Assembly (NCBI GenBank): GCA_030694465.1
Contig: JAUXYJ010000055.1
Location: 326,413 to 390,412, forward strand
Length of the DNA stretch: 64,000 nucleotides
Source of the DNA: Deltaproteobacteria bacterium
Lineage (GTDB): Bacteria > Myxococcota_A > Polyangia > Polyangiales > Ga0077539
Reading direction: 5' to 3'
Under the pieces are notes generated by a model that was given only the letters and a program-made list of their open reading frames with translations, was not told the DNA's origin and ran no database searches. This document shows positions 51,541 through 60,743 of the stretch, in pieces (the stretch's first letter is position 1; every line of letters begins with the position of its first letter). The position numbers and the translations under genes were made by a program.

Positions 51541-53358
51541 ATGAAAACACAGGGGCTTGGCTGGGCGAGTGTTGTGGGTGCTTGGGTGCTTGGGGGATGT
51601 GGCGTTCGTGTGCAGAGCGAGCGCGACGGGGCGGTGATCGACGCGGCGGAAGTGGTGCAGACGGACGCAGCCGAGGCCTCGGTTGAGGCTTCGGTCGAAG
51701 TGGTCGCGTTGCGACAGATCGCGCCGTTGAGCACAAGCAGGGTCCACTCGCACAGGCCCAGGCTGCGGTGGGAGCAACCCCGGGGGGTCACCGAGGTGCA
51801 GGTCACGCTGTGCCGTGACCGCGCGATGCGGGTCGGTTGTGTGACCGAGCGCGTGATGGGCAGCGCGTTGTGGCCCCGCGAGGCGCTGGCGGTCGGGCTC
51901 TGGTACTGGAGCGTTCGGGCCGAGAGCGTGGGGATGCAGAGCCCCGTGTGGCAGTTCAGGGTGGGGGGCCGAGACACGCTGGTGGACACATCCTGGGGGA
52001 CCGAGCCGGACTTCAATGGCGATGGGTTTGCGGACGTGGTGGTGGGGGCTTCGGAAGCGCTGATTGACCGCGAATCGCCTCTGAACGGAGGCGGCAGGGT
52101 CAGCGTCTTCTACGGGGGGGCCGCGGTGGGCGAAAGCTCGACGGTCGTGCTCGAGGGCCCCCCAGGGTGGCGTCAGTTTGGCCAAGAGGTCGCGAGCGCC
52201 GGGGATGTCAATGGCGATGGCTACGCGGATCTCATGGTGGCTTCGGCGGGAGCTTGCCCCGGCGAGCTGTGCACGATCGGAGGGGTGAGCGTGTTCTTGG
52301 GCGGGGCGGACGGCCTGCGCACGACCGAAGCGGTGCTTCTTCGAGGCTTGGAGAACGGGGATCGCTTCGGAAGCTCGATCGCGAGCGCCGGCGATGTCAA
52401 CGGCGATGGGTACGCGGACGTGGTGGTGGGCGCCAGCGGCGTCGGTGATCGCGACCGGCGGAGAGGAGGGCCCGCGCAGGTGTTTTATGGCAGCGCGACG
52501 GGGCTCAGCGCAGGCAATGCCACGACGATTCAGCGTGATTTTGCAGGGTCGGACTATAGCTACCGGGTGTCAGGCGCGGGCGATCTTAACGGAGATGGCC
52601 TCGGCGACGTGCTGGTCACGTCTGTCTTGGTCGATCCAGAGTCGCCATTCGTACGGGGCGCTGGCTGGGTGTTCTATGGCCGCGTTGAGGGGGTCCGGGC
52701 CGAACCCGACCTTGTGCTGCAGGGGCTTTATGGCGCTCAGGGCGTAGGGGATGTGAACGGCGACGGGTTCGCGGATTTTATGGTCGGGTTGCCCACGATG
52801 GGCGAGCGCGAGCTCTCACCTGGGCAGCAGTTTGTCTCAGTGTTTTATGGCAGTGGGAGCGGGGTTCGTTCTGACCGAGGTGTCATGCCTCAGGGGGGTG
52901 TGCATTGGGGGGCCAATCCGTGGTATCTTTTCGGTGTGGGGGATCTCAATGGCGACGGCTTCGACGATGTCGCCCAGCAATATGCCCCCCCGAGCGCGTC
53001 CTCTTCACTGGCGCTTGTGAGCCTGTTTTATGGGAGCGAGAGGGGGCTGCCAGCTGAGCCGGTGGTCGTGCTCGAGAACTTGCCCCAGAACTCCGTCCGT
53101 ATTTCGCTGGCCGGGGCCGGTGATGTCAACGGCGACGGGATCGCTGACTTGCTCGTTGGGACCCCTTCGACGACGCCGCACATGGGGCGTGGAGGTGCTG
53201 GGCGGGCGAGCTTGTACCTGGGCAGCCCGGGGGGCTTGACGAGCCCAGCGGCGGCGGTCTTTGAGGGGGTGCTCGACGGAGATCGCTTTGGGGTCTCGGT
53301 GGCGCGCTTGTGGCGACCCTCGGTGACCGCGAGGCTCTGTGCGCTCTTGGGCAAGTGA
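51541..53358 (+). CDS. FG-GAP (integrin-alpha-like) repeat lipoprotein
   Basis: The 605-residue protein has a lipobox LGGC (Cys20). An Asp/Ala/Glu-rich linker (about 25-60) leads to an Fn3/Ig-like domain (about 60-145, HSHRPRLRWEQP...VWQFRVG). Seven FG-GAP repeats follow, each with a calcium loop such as GDVNGDGYADLMVAS, beginning with TEPDFNGDGFADVVVGASE. They form a beta-propeller on the cell surface. It ends in a short Cys-containing tail (ARLCALLGK). It is followed by a paralogue with the same plan. Likely role: surface binding or adhesion; no ligand can be named. Confidence 0.9.
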   Translation: MKTQGLGWASVVGAWVLGGCGVRVQSERDGAVIDAAEVVQTDAAEASVEASVEVVALRQIAPLSTSRVHSHRPRLRWEQPRGVTEVQVTLCRDRAMRVGCVTERVMGSALWPREALAVGLWYWSVRAESVGMQSPVWQFRVGGRDTLVDTSWGTEPDFNGDGFADVVVGASEALIDRESPLNGGGRVSVFYGGAAVGESSTVVLEGPPGWRQFGQEVASAGDVNGDGYADLMVASAGACPGELCTIGGVSVFLGGADGLRTTEAVLLRGLENGDRFGSSIASAGDVNGDGYADVVVGASGVGDRDRRRGGPAQVFYGSATGLSAGNATTIQRDFAGSDYSYRVSGAGDLNGDGLGDVLVTSVLVDPESPFVRGAGWVFYGRVEGVRAEPDLVLQGLYGAQGVGDVNGDGFADFMVGLPTMGERELSPGQQFVSVFYGSGSGVRSDRGVMPQGGVHWGANPWYLFGVGDLNGDGFDDVAQQYAPPSASSSLALVSLFYGSERGLPAEPVVVLENLPQNSVRISLAGAGDVNGDGIADLLVGTPSTTPHMGRGGAGRASLYLGSPGGLTSPAAAVFEGVLDGDRFGVSVARLWRPSVTARLCALLGK

Positions 53359-53372
53359 CAAGCCCAAGAGCG
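53342..53372 (+). terminator. Perfect 11-bp hairpin spanning the stop codon
   Basis: CGCTCTTGGGC (53342-53352) pairs with GCCCAAGAGCG (53362-53372) around a 9-base loop that contains the TGA stop (53356-53358). There is no T tract, so termination would be imperfect or Rho-assisted. The stem may also protect the 3' end of the upstream message or separate the two FG-GAP genes. Confidence 0.55.
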
Positions 53373-53463
53373 GAGCGCAGTCAGAAGAAGTGCGTTGACG
53401 CCCCGGAGGTCGCCTGTGTAGCCTCAGCATAAAATTACACCATCACAGAAGGACTCGATCAGC

Positions 53464-55326
53464 ATGAAGAAGCGGTTTGGCCATGTTTTGGCGGTGATGG
53501 TTTTGGGGGGCTGTGGGGTGAGTGTTCGGGGGGAACTTAGGAGCGCGGACGCACGCGTGGACGCGATGCAGGTCCGTGACGGTGCCGTGAATTTTCCCGT
53601 GGATTCGGAAGTCGGGGCACAGGCCGATGCGGCCGTGGATTCGCCCGTGACGCTCGCTCGGATGAGGCAGCTCGCGCCAATGAGTACGGCCACGGTCACC
53701 TCGCAGCGGCCCACGCTGCGTTGGGAGGCACCCGAGACGGTGACCGAGGCGCAGGTTCAGCTCTGTCGGGACCGCGCGATGAGCATGGGTTGCCGAGTAG
53801 AGATGGCGACGGGCTCGCGCGCTCGGCCGAGTCAGCCATTAGAGCCGGGCGTGTGGTTCTGGAGGGTGCGTGATGCGGAGAGCATGCCGCGGGCGCAGGC
53901 CAGCGCGGTGTGGCAACTGCGGGTAGGGGCCCGAAGTGCTGACGTCGATCGCTCTTGGGGGACCGAGCCCGATTTCAATGGGGACGGGTACGCCGACATT
54001 GCGGTGGGTGCACCGGGGGCCTGGCCGGGGCGGCGCGAGCGGGCGGGTTCGGTGAGCCTCGCGTATGGCGGCCCGGCACCCACACGGCTTGAGGTCGCGC
54101 GCGTGCTGGAGGGCGTGGTCGCTGAGGATCGCTTAGGTGAAACGGTGGTGAGCGCTGGAGATCTCAACGGCGACGGTTTTGCCGACTTGGCCGTGGGCGC
54201 AAGCGGCGTAGAGCGCGGCGAGCTTCAGCAAGTTGGCGTGGTGGATGTGTACTTTGGCAGCGCGACGGGCATTGGAGCGCGGCCAGACACACAGCTGTAT
54301 GGGACCGGGTCGCTCGATCGTTCGGGGGACGCGCTCGCGGGCGCTGGGGATGTCAATGGCGATGGCTACGCGGACCTTGTGGTGGGTGCCCAGTGGGCGG
54401 ATCTGGGGACGCAGCGCGATATTGGCACGGCGACGCTGTACTTTGGCAGCGCGGCGGGCGTGAGCGCCGAGCGCACCACGGTATTGCGAGGAGTTGTGGC
54501 GTACGACTACTTTGGCGGCTCAGTCGCAGGTGCGGGAGACATCAACGGCGACGGGTTTGCAGACGTGCTGATTGGTTCGCACCGGTCTGGCACGATTGAG
54601 CAGCTCAGTGCTGGTTCGGCCAGCTTGTTTTTGGGCAGCGCTGCGGGCCTGAGCGAGCGGCCGGACCGGGTGCTTCAAGGGGCGGCAATGGGCGAAAACT
54701 TTGGTCGAGTGGTTGCAGGCGTAGGCGATGTTAACGGAGATGGATACGCAGACATTGCCGTGGGTGCTCCGTTGGCCAACGAGGCCGATGCGGACCAGGT
54801 CGGTCGGCTCCAAGTCCACCATGGCAGCCCCTTGGGAATTGGTGACAACGCTGCACTCGTCATGCGGGGCACAAGGGAGAGGAGCGGATTGGGTACGACC
54901 GTCACGGCGCTTGGGGACCTTGACGGTGACGGGTTTGCAGACTTTGGCTTCACGGAGATCCATCGGCCAGACCCGAGCATGTCATCCATCCAGGAAGTGC
55001 GCGTACGCTATGGCAGCGCCGCGGGCGTCTCTCGGATCGCCACGCTGCGGATGACTCTGCCGCTTCGAGGTTGGCCACAAGTGCTCGGAGGGGCCGGGGA
55101 TGTCAACGGCGATGGATACGCAGACATCGCGGTGGGCTCGCCTGCGGCGATGTCTAGCCGTGCCGACCGGGCTGGCGTGGTGACTGTGTACTTTGGCACG
55201 GCCATGGGGCTGGAGCCTTCGCGCAGCTTCGAGGGATTGATGATTGGCGAGGATTTTGGAAGATCCATTGCGCGACTGGGGCTGCCTCGGCCGTGCGTCG
55301 GGATGTGTGGTTTCTGGGGCAAGTGA
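53464..55326 (+). CDS. FG-GAP (integrin-alpha-like) repeat lipoprotein, paralogue of the previous gene
   Basis: The 620-residue protein repeats the plan of the gene at 51541. It has a lipobox LGGC (Cys17), an Asp/Ala/Val-rich linker, an Fn3/Ig-like domain (TSQRPTLRWEAPETVTEAQV) and seven FG-GAP repeats (GDLNGDGFADLAVGASG, GDVNGDGYADIAVGAP and others). A short tail carries two cysteines (PCVGMC...WGK). The pairing of RQLAPMSTATV with RQIAPLSTSRV just before the Fn3-like domain shows that the duplicates share even the linker end. An AGAAGGA ribosome binding site lies about 10 bases upstream. Expected location: outer-membrane surface. Confidence 0.9.
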   Translation: MKKRFGHVLAVMVLGGCGVSVRGELRSADARVDAMQVRDGAVNFPVDSEVGAQADAAVDSPVTLARMRQLAPMSTATVTSQRPTLRWEAPETVTEAQVQLCRDRAMSMGCRVEMATGSRARPSQPLEPGVWFWRVRDAESMPRAQASAVWQLRVGARSADVDRSWGTEPDFNGDGYADIAVGAPGAWPGRRERAGSVSLAYGGPAPTRLEVARVLEGVVAEDRLGETVVSAGDLNGDGFADLAVGASGVERGELQQVGVVDVYFGSATGIGARPDTQLYGTGSLDRSGDALAGAGDVNGDGYADLVVGAQWADLGTQRDIGTATLYFGSAAGVSAERTTVLRGVVAYDYFGGSVAGAGDINGDGFADVLIGSHRSGTIEQLSAGSASLFLGSAAGLSERPDRVLQGAAMGENFGRVVAGVGDVNGDGYADIAVGAPLANEADADQVGRLQVHHGSPLGIGDNAALVMRGTRERSGLGTTVTALGDLDGDGFADFGFTEIHRPDPSMSSIQEVRVRYGSAAGVSRIATLRMTLPLRGWPQVLGGAGDVNGDGYADIAVGSPAAMSSRADRAGVVTVYFGTAMGLEPSRSFEGLMIGEDFGRSIARLGLPRPCVGMCGFWGK

Positions 55327-55331
55327 TCGCT

Positions 55332-55351
55332 TAGGCGCAGTGGGGCGCCTA
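55332..55351 (+). terminator. Short terminator-like hairpin after the second FG-GAP gene
   Basis: TAGGCGC (55332-55338) and GCGCCTA (55345-55351) form a 7-bp stem with loop AGTGGG, starting 6 bases after the stop codon. There is no T tract. It sits where transcription of the FG-GAP pair would be expected to end. Confidence 0.4.
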
Positions 55352-55469
55352 GGAATCGTCAGGGACCCGGCGAGGTCGCCGCGTGTCACGTTCGGTCGCG
55401 CACGTGCGAATCTGGCGAACTCTACCGGGCTATGGTTGACCAAGCGCAGACGGCCGCTCCACAACCCTC

Positions 55470-56729
55470 ATGAATCTTCGATACTCGCTGATGAAATCTT
55501 CGTTGCGTCTTTTGCCTCTCGTGATTGCCCTCACGTCTGCCCGCTGCCAGCGGCCGCTCGCGCTCACGCCCTTGGCGCTCACGGGGCCCGTGCCAACCGC
55601 GGACGCAGCGACCGATGTGCAGCCCGACGCGGCCGCGGCTGCGGATACGGCCACGCTGAGGGCTGCGCCGCTGGCGCAGGTGGTCACGATGTACCTCGAG
55701 CGTGGAGGGACGCTGGCCGAGTTTGTCGCGATTGATTCGCGTGGGCTTGCGTGGCGATGGGAGGATTTTGAGCCCAAGGATCGGGTCCTCGTGCCGCTGC
55801 AGACTCCGTGGCCCGAGGGGCAGAGGTTTATCGACGGCCACCCGATCGCGATCACTGCGGGCAGGGTGAGCTTCTTTCGCTGGCATCACTCTGTCGAGGA
55901 CCCCGACGACGACCGCGAGCCGGTGCCTTGGGGCGCAGGAATGGGGCCTGCAGTGGGCGCGTTTGAGCACGACGCCACCGTGGCGACGTGGGACGCCGAG
56001 GGTCGCTGGCAGGTCGTGAATTTGGGCGCCCAGTACGCGAGCGTCATGATGTCTGGTAGGGGGCGCGCGGCGCGTTCGGTGATGCGTTTTGCGCCGGCGA
56101 TCGCGTCACAGCGGGTGAGCGAATTGGTGATGTCGGACCATGATTTTTGCGCGCGTGTGGACGCGCGTGTGATGTGTTGGCCGAGGGTGGATCCGATCGA
56201 GACACGGCAGGCTGGGCGGCCTGGGCGGCGGGTGCTTCGGTGGCGATTGAACGAAGTGACGGTCCCAGGGACCGTTGCGCAGTTGGTGGCGGGCGAGCGT
56301 GCGTTTTGTGCGCTCAACGCGCAGGGCGAGGTCTATTGCTGGGGCGACGGCGAGGGAAACGTTCTCGCCACCCCGCGCTGTCAATCGTCGCTGGGCGCGC
56401 GGCGGGTAGAGAGCCTTCCGGCGATGCGCTCGCTCACGGCGCGCGGGGAGATGGTGTGCGGGATCGACACCGAGGCGCGCGTGTGGTGCTGGGGCGAGCT
56501 CGGAAAAGTGGGGGCGTCCATGTGGCCTGCGCGGACGTGTGAGATCGCGTACGGAGTGCCGCGGCACGACGTGCGATTGGGCCTCGCGCGGCAGGTGCTC
56601 ATCGGCCATCTCGTGGTGTGCGCGCTTCAGGTGGACGGGAGCGTGCGTTGTGCCGAGGACGCGATGTCGATTGAGCGCGAAGAGTCCGAGGGGCGCGCCC
56701 CGCCGATGCACTTGCGCGGGCTTGAGTGA
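55470..56729 (+). CDS. RCC1-like repeat surface protein
   Basis: The 419-residue protein has a hydrophobic signal ending near Cys26 (LTSARC, a weak lipobox) and an Asp/Ala-rich linker (ADAATDVQPDAAAAADT). Later it has repeats of the RCC1/BNR type with paired cysteines: FCARVDARVMCW, FCALNAQGEVYCWGDGEGN, VCGIDTEARVWCWGELG, VCALQVDGSVRCAED. Such proteins are abundant in the surface lipoproteome of Myxococcota. It follows the FG-GAP pair on the same strand after 143 bases and the terminator-like hairpin. Ligand unknown. A start at the ATG 7 codons in is possible. Confidence 0.8.
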   Translation: MNLRYSLMKSSLRLLPLVIALTSARCQRPLALTPLALTGPVPTADAATDVQPDAAAAADTATLRAAPLAQVVTMYLERGGTLAEFVAIDSRGLAWRWEDFEPKDRVLVPLQTPWPEGQRFIDGHPIAITAGRVSFFRWHHSVEDPDDDREPVPWGAGMGPAVGAFEHDATVATWDAEGRWQVVNLGAQYASVMMSGRGRAARSVMRFAPAIASQRVSELVMSDHDFCARVDARVMCWPRVDPIETRQAGRPGRRVLRWRLNEVTVPGTVAQLVAGERAFCALNAQGEVYCWGDGEGNVLATPRCQSSLGARRVESLPAMRSLTARGEMVCGIDTEARVWCWGELGKVGASMWPARTCEIAYGVPRHDVRLGLARQVLIGHLVVCALQVDGSVRCAEDAMSIEREESEGRAPPMHLRGLE

Positions 56730-56786
56730 AGGGCAGCGGGCGATCGTGCGTGGGGATTGCGCGTGGTGCGTTTACACTCGGCCGCG

Positions 56787-58646
56787 ATGACAGACACGAT
56801 CGTCTCGATGATGCGTCGGCAAGTGATCGGCAACGGCGACCGCCCGGCCCTCGAAACCCGGGTGAGCGGCCGCTGGATTGCCCGCACTTTCTCTGAGTGG
56901 CAAGAGACCGCCCTCGCGATCGCCGCGGCCCTGAGCGACCTCGGCGTGGGCCACGGAGACCGCGTCGCGATCTTGGCCAACACACGCCGCGAGTGGGCCG
57001 AGGTAGACCTCGGGATTGTGTTTGCAGGGGCCGTGGTCGTCCCGATTTATCAGCAGACGACCCCCGACGGCATCGCGCACATCGTGAAGGACTCAGGGAG
57101 CGTGGTGCTCTTCGCCGAGGACCCGCTGCAGGTCGAGAAGCTCTTTGACCCCGCGATCCAGAGCGCCCTGCGCGGGCTCACGCGGATTGTGTACTTCGAC
57201 CCGCGGCGCAAGCTCGATCGCCCGGACAAACGCGGCCGACTTGAGCTGCGGATGGACGACGTGGTCTCGCGCGAAGAGCGCTCGCGGGTGATGTCGTTTG
57301 CCGAGCTGCTCGAGGCGGGGCGAAGGCTGCTCACGCGCGATGACACCGCGGTGCGCGCGCTCGGGGACGCGGTCACGCCCGACGACCTCGCGACGATTGT
57401 GTACACCTCGGGCACGACGGGGCTGCCCAAGGGCGTCGAGCTCACGCACAGGGCGTTTGCCTACGAGACCTCGCACATCCGCGAGCAAGTGGCGCTCACG
57501 TCGAGCGACCGCACGCTGTTGTTTCTTCCGCTGGCGCATATTTTTGCGAAGCTGTTGCTGATGGGGGCGGTGCGCGTGGGCTACGCGACCGCGTTTGCGA
57601 CGTCGCTCACGACGGTGCTCGATGAGCTGCGCGAGGTCGAGCCCACTTTTTTTGGCGCGGTCCCGCGGGTCTTCGAGAAGGTCCACGCGGGGGTGATGCA
57701 GAAGATCCGCGATGAGAGCCCCGTGCGACGCGCGGTGGCCGAGCGCGCCCTCGCGGTGGGCCGCGAGGTGAGCGAGCGCAAGCGCGCAGGGCGAGGGATT
57801 TCGCCGGTGTTAGCGCTCAAGCAGCGCGCGGCAGACCTGGCGGTCTTAGAGCGAATTCGCCACGCGTTTGGGCGCAAATTGCGCTTCGCGGTCTCGGGCG
57901 GAGCGCCGCTGTCGCCCGAGATCTCGGTGTTCTTTCACGGCGTGGGCGTGCAGATCTTAGAGGCCTATGGGCTGACCGAGACCTGCGGCGCGACGCACAT
58001 TAACCGGCCCGACGCGTTTAAGTTTGGCACCGTGGGCCAGCCCATTCCGGGGCTGCACACCAAGCTCGCGGACGACGGCGAGGTCTTGGTGCGCGGCGAG
58101 AATCTCATGCGGGGCTATCACAACCAGACTGAGGCCACGGCGGACGTGCTCTCGGACGACGGCTGGTTTGCCACGGGCGACGTCGGGACGATCGACCACG
58201 AGGGCTATCTCACCATCACGGACCGCAAAAAAGACCTCATCGTGACCGCGGGCGGCAAGAACGTCGCGCCGCAATGGATCGAGGGGTTGCTCAAGCAAGA
58301 GCCCGTGATCTCGCAGGCGGTGGTCGTGGGCGACCGCAGGCCGTACCTGGTGGCGCTGGTCACGCTCGACGAGGCCGAGGTCACGGCGATGGCGGCGCGC
58401 GAGGGGGTGTCCATCGCGGGGGCTGTGCTGCGAGAGATCCCGTGGGTCGTGCGCGAAGTTGAGCAGGCGATTCGCAGGGTGAACGACAAGCTCGAGCAGT
58501 ACCAGCAGGTCAAGCGGCACGCGGTCTTGGCGCGGGATTTTACCGTCGAAGCGGGAGAGCTTACCGCGTCGCTCAAGGTGCGCCGAAAGAGCGTCGAGGG
58601 GATCTACCGCGAGGCGATCGAGGGGCTGTACGCGCCTCGCGGGTAG
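56787..58646 (+). CDS. Long-chain-fatty-acid--CoA ligase (AMP-forming, bubblegum/FadD15-like)
   Basis: The 619-residue ANL-superfamily enzyme has the P-loop IVYTSGTTGLPKGVELTH (about 202-219) and the FLPLAHIFAKLL segment. Motif YGLTETCGATHINRP, the AMP-binding Asp in GWFATGDVG and the hinge TDRKKDLIVTAGGKNVAP follow. The layout matches long-chain acyl-CoA synthetases of the FadD15/AAE type. It activates fatty acids to acyl-AMP, then acyl-CoA, at the inner membrane face. The ATG at 56787 gives the usual N-terminus. The Ser/Thr kinase gene follows after 75 bases. Confidence 0.93.
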   Translation: MTDTIVSMMRRQVIGNGDRPALETRVSGRWIARTFSEWQETALAIAAALSDLGVGHGDRVAILANTRREWAEVDLGIVFAGAVVVPIYQQTTPDGIAHIVKDSGSVVLFAEDPLQVEKLFDPAIQSALRGLTRIVYFDPRRKLDRPDKRGRLELRMDDVVSREERSRVMSFAELLEAGRRLLTRDDTAVRALGDAVTPDDLATIVYTSGTTGLPKGVELTHRAFAYETSHIREQVALTSSDRTLLFLPLAHIFAKLLLMGAVRVGYATAFATSLTTVLDELREVEPTFFGAVPRVFEKVHAGVMQKIRDESPVRRAVAERALAVGREVSERKRAGRGISPVLALKQRAADLAVLERIRHAFGRKLRFAVSGGAPLSPEISVFFHGVGVQILEAYGLTETCGATHINRPDAFKFGTVGQPIPGLHTKLADDGEVLVRGENLMRGYHNQTEATADVLSDDGWFATGDVGTIDHEGYLTITDRKKDLIVTAGGKNVAPQWIEGLLKQEPVISQAVVVGDRRPYLVALVTLDEAEVTAMAAREGVSIAGAVLREIPWVVREVEQAIRRVNDKLEQYQQVKRHAVLARDFTVEAGELTASLKVRRKSVEGIYREAIEGLYAPRG

Positions 58647-58721
58647 CGTGTGGGTGGAGGGGACGGTGGGCGAATTTGCAGGGGTTTCGTTGGTCGAATG
58701 CCAGGATCGAGAGGGCTAGTT

Positions 58722-60743
58722 GTGGGCGCAATCACTTGTATCAACCCGAGCTGCGGCTATGCCAGCGACGACACTGACGAAGAGTACTGCCCGAAGTGCG
58801 GCGACTTCATGAGCGTCTTTGAGGGATCCGATCCTTCGGATCCGCTTGTGGGTCGGCCGATCGCCAATGGGAGGTTTAAGATCCTCTCGATCCTTGGCGA
58901 GGGAGGCATGGGCAAGGTCTATCTCGCAGAGCAAAAGCTGGGCACGGCGACACGGCGCGTCGCGGTCAAGACCCTGCAACCCGAGCTCGCGCACGACCCA
59001 CAAATCATCGCGCGATTTCAGCGCGAAGTGCAGACGATGATCGAGCTTGAGCACCCCAACACGATCAAGATCCATGACTTCGGAGAGATCGTCGGAGCAG
59101 ACGGACGCAAGGCGCTCTTTATCGCGATGGAGTTTATTGAGGGCGAGACGTTGGCCCACGTGCTGGCCCGCGGTGCCCTCGATGTGGCGCGTGTTGAGCG
59201 CATCCTTACGCAGGTCTGCGGCTCACTTCATGAGGCTCACGAGAAGGGGATCATTCACCGCGATCTCAAGCCGGATAACATCTTTCTGACCCAGCGAGGT
59301 GCTCGCGGGGACTTTGTCAAAGTGCTGGATTTTGGCATCGCAAAGCGGTCTGAAGCGCTCGACGAGAGAGAAGCCAAGCTCACGCGACAGGGTGCAGTCA
59401 TTGGCACGCCGCCGTACATGTCTCCAGAGCAATTTACCGGTCATGCGCTCGATGCGCGAAGTGACGTGTATGCGCTGGGCGTGATCGGCTACGAGATGCT
59501 GACGGGGCAGCTGCCGTTTGTCGCCTCGACGGTGTGGGAGTGGGCCACCAAGCACATCAACGAGCCTCCTACGCCGATCGAGCAGCAGCCCGGCGGGAGC
59601 AGAGTGCCCCCGCGACACCGCGCGGCGCTGATGCGCGCGCTGCGCAAATCACCGCAGGACCGTCAGCGCAATATCGTCGAGTTTTTGCAGGAGTTTTCGG
59701 GAAGTGCGGTCGGCGCTACCGACTGGTCGAGCCCTGCCAGTTTCTCCGACTCGAGCCCCGTGCATCCCGGGTCCGCGGCCAATACGCGACCGGCCGGAGG
59801 GATAGGGTTTTCTCATACGGTCCCAAGTGCAGTGCAGCCGCCCATCGGAGCGAGCGGTCCGACTCGCGAACCCTTTGGGATGGCCACGCCGTCTACGCAA
59901 ATGAGCCAGCCGATGGGTGCAGCTCCGCCCAAGGCGCCCATCGCGAAGACCGTCGTCTCTGTAGAGAACATGCTGCCAAACCCGCAGGCATACAGCCACT
60001 CGGCAAGTGCGCCGCTGCCCGCACAGCCTCGCAAAAGCCAAGCGCCACTGATCCTCGGGGTCGCTCTGGTCCTCGCTGTCACAGCCGGTGGAACGGCCGT
60101 GTGGCTGAGCCAACATTCGGATCACCCGGAGCGCACAGCGTCGGCGCCGTCGGCAAGCAGCCACGTCAACGAGGTGAACACACCGAGCACGCCCATTGCC
60201 CCGCCCGTTGCCCCGCCCGTTGCCCCGCCCGTAGCGCCCGCTCCCGTAGCGCCCGCTCCCGCAGCGCCCGCTCCCGTAGCGCCCGATCCGGGTCCGATCA
60301 ACCAACGGCTCACGCCGGTAGAGGCTCGCGCGTCCTCGTTTATCAACAACCCTGGGCACCCGTTGTCCGCGGACCTCGCCTTCGATGGGCTGCAAAGTAC
60401 CGCGTGGAACGAGGGTGCGCCCGGCCCAGGACGAGGCCAGTGGATCGAAGGTGACTTCGGTGCCCCCTATCACCTCTCACGGATCACGGTGAGCACCGGG
60501 TGGGACTACGTCCATCCGCGCGATGGTGAGCTGTTTACGACCAATTCGCGTCTGCGCCGTGTGCGAATCACGTTTGATGGCGCGAGCCCCATCGAGCGCA
60601 TGGTGGGACCCGACGAGCGCGAGCTCGTGATCGAGCCCAATGTGCGCGCGCAGGTGGTTCGCATTTTCGCAGTCGACGTCTATCCCGGCACGCGCTGGGC
60701 GGACCTGTGCATCTCCGAAATCACTGTGCAGGGTCATCCGTAG
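58722..60743 (+). CDS. Membrane Ser/Thr protein kinase with zinc ribbon and C-terminal discoidin-like domain
   Basis: I start at GTG 58722, preceded by GAGAGG, which puts the zinc ribbon directly at the N-terminus (C6, C11, C23, C26); ATG 58698 adds 8 residues. Product 673 residues. The kinase domain has the glycine loop GEGGMGKVYLAE, Lys83, HRDLKPDN (179-186), DFG (203-205) and the SPEQ segment. A disordered Pro/Ser part, one membrane helix (about 440-462), a Pro/Ala repeat linker and a C-terminal beta domain (about 545-670, ITVSTGWDY, VRITFDG) resembling F5/8-type C/discoidin folds follow. It could sense an extracytoplasmic ligand and phosphorylate cytosolic targets. Confidence 0.9.
   Translation: MGAITCINPSCGYASDDTDEEYCPKCGDFMSVFEGSDPSDPLVGRPIANGRFKILSILGEGGMGKVYLAEQKLGTATRRVAVKTLQPELAHDPQIIARFQREVQTMIELEHPNTIKIHDFGEIVGADGRKALFIAMEFIEGETLAHVLARGALDVARVERILTQVCGSLHEAHEKGIIHRDLKPDNIFLTQRGARGDFVKVLDFGIAKRSEALDEREAKLTRQGAVIGTPPYMSPEQFTGHALDARSDVYALGVIGYEMLTGQLPFVASTVWEWATKHINEPPTPIEQQPGGSRVPPRHRAALMRALRKSPQDRQRNIVEFLQEFSGSAVGATDWSSPASFSDSSPVHPGSAANTRPAGGIGFSHTVPSAVQPPIGASGPTREPFGMATPSTQMSQPMGAAPPKAPIAKTVVSVENMLPNPQAYSHSASAPLPAQPRKSQAPLILGVALVLAVTAGGTAVWLSQHSDHPERTASAPSASSHVNEVNTPSTPIAPPVAPPVAPPVAPAPVAPAPAAPAPVAPDPGPINQRLTPVEARASSFINNPGHPLSADLAFDGLQSTAWNEGAPGPGRGQWIEGDFGAPYHLSRITVSTGWDYVHPRDGELFTTNSRLRRVRITFDGASPIERMVGPDERELVIEPNVRAQVVRIFAVDVYPGTRWADLCISEITVQGHP

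Noticed and set aside
53395..53424. TTGACG-N18-TAGCCT before the second FG-GAP gene
   Set aside because: The -10 match is poor and the spacer is long; not strong enough to report as a promoter.
60190..60290. Repeats of GCCCCGCCCGTT and GTAGCGCCCGCTCCC in the kinase gene
   Set aside because: They encode a Pro/Ala/Val linker after the membrane helix; an ordinary low-complexity spacer rather than a separate element.
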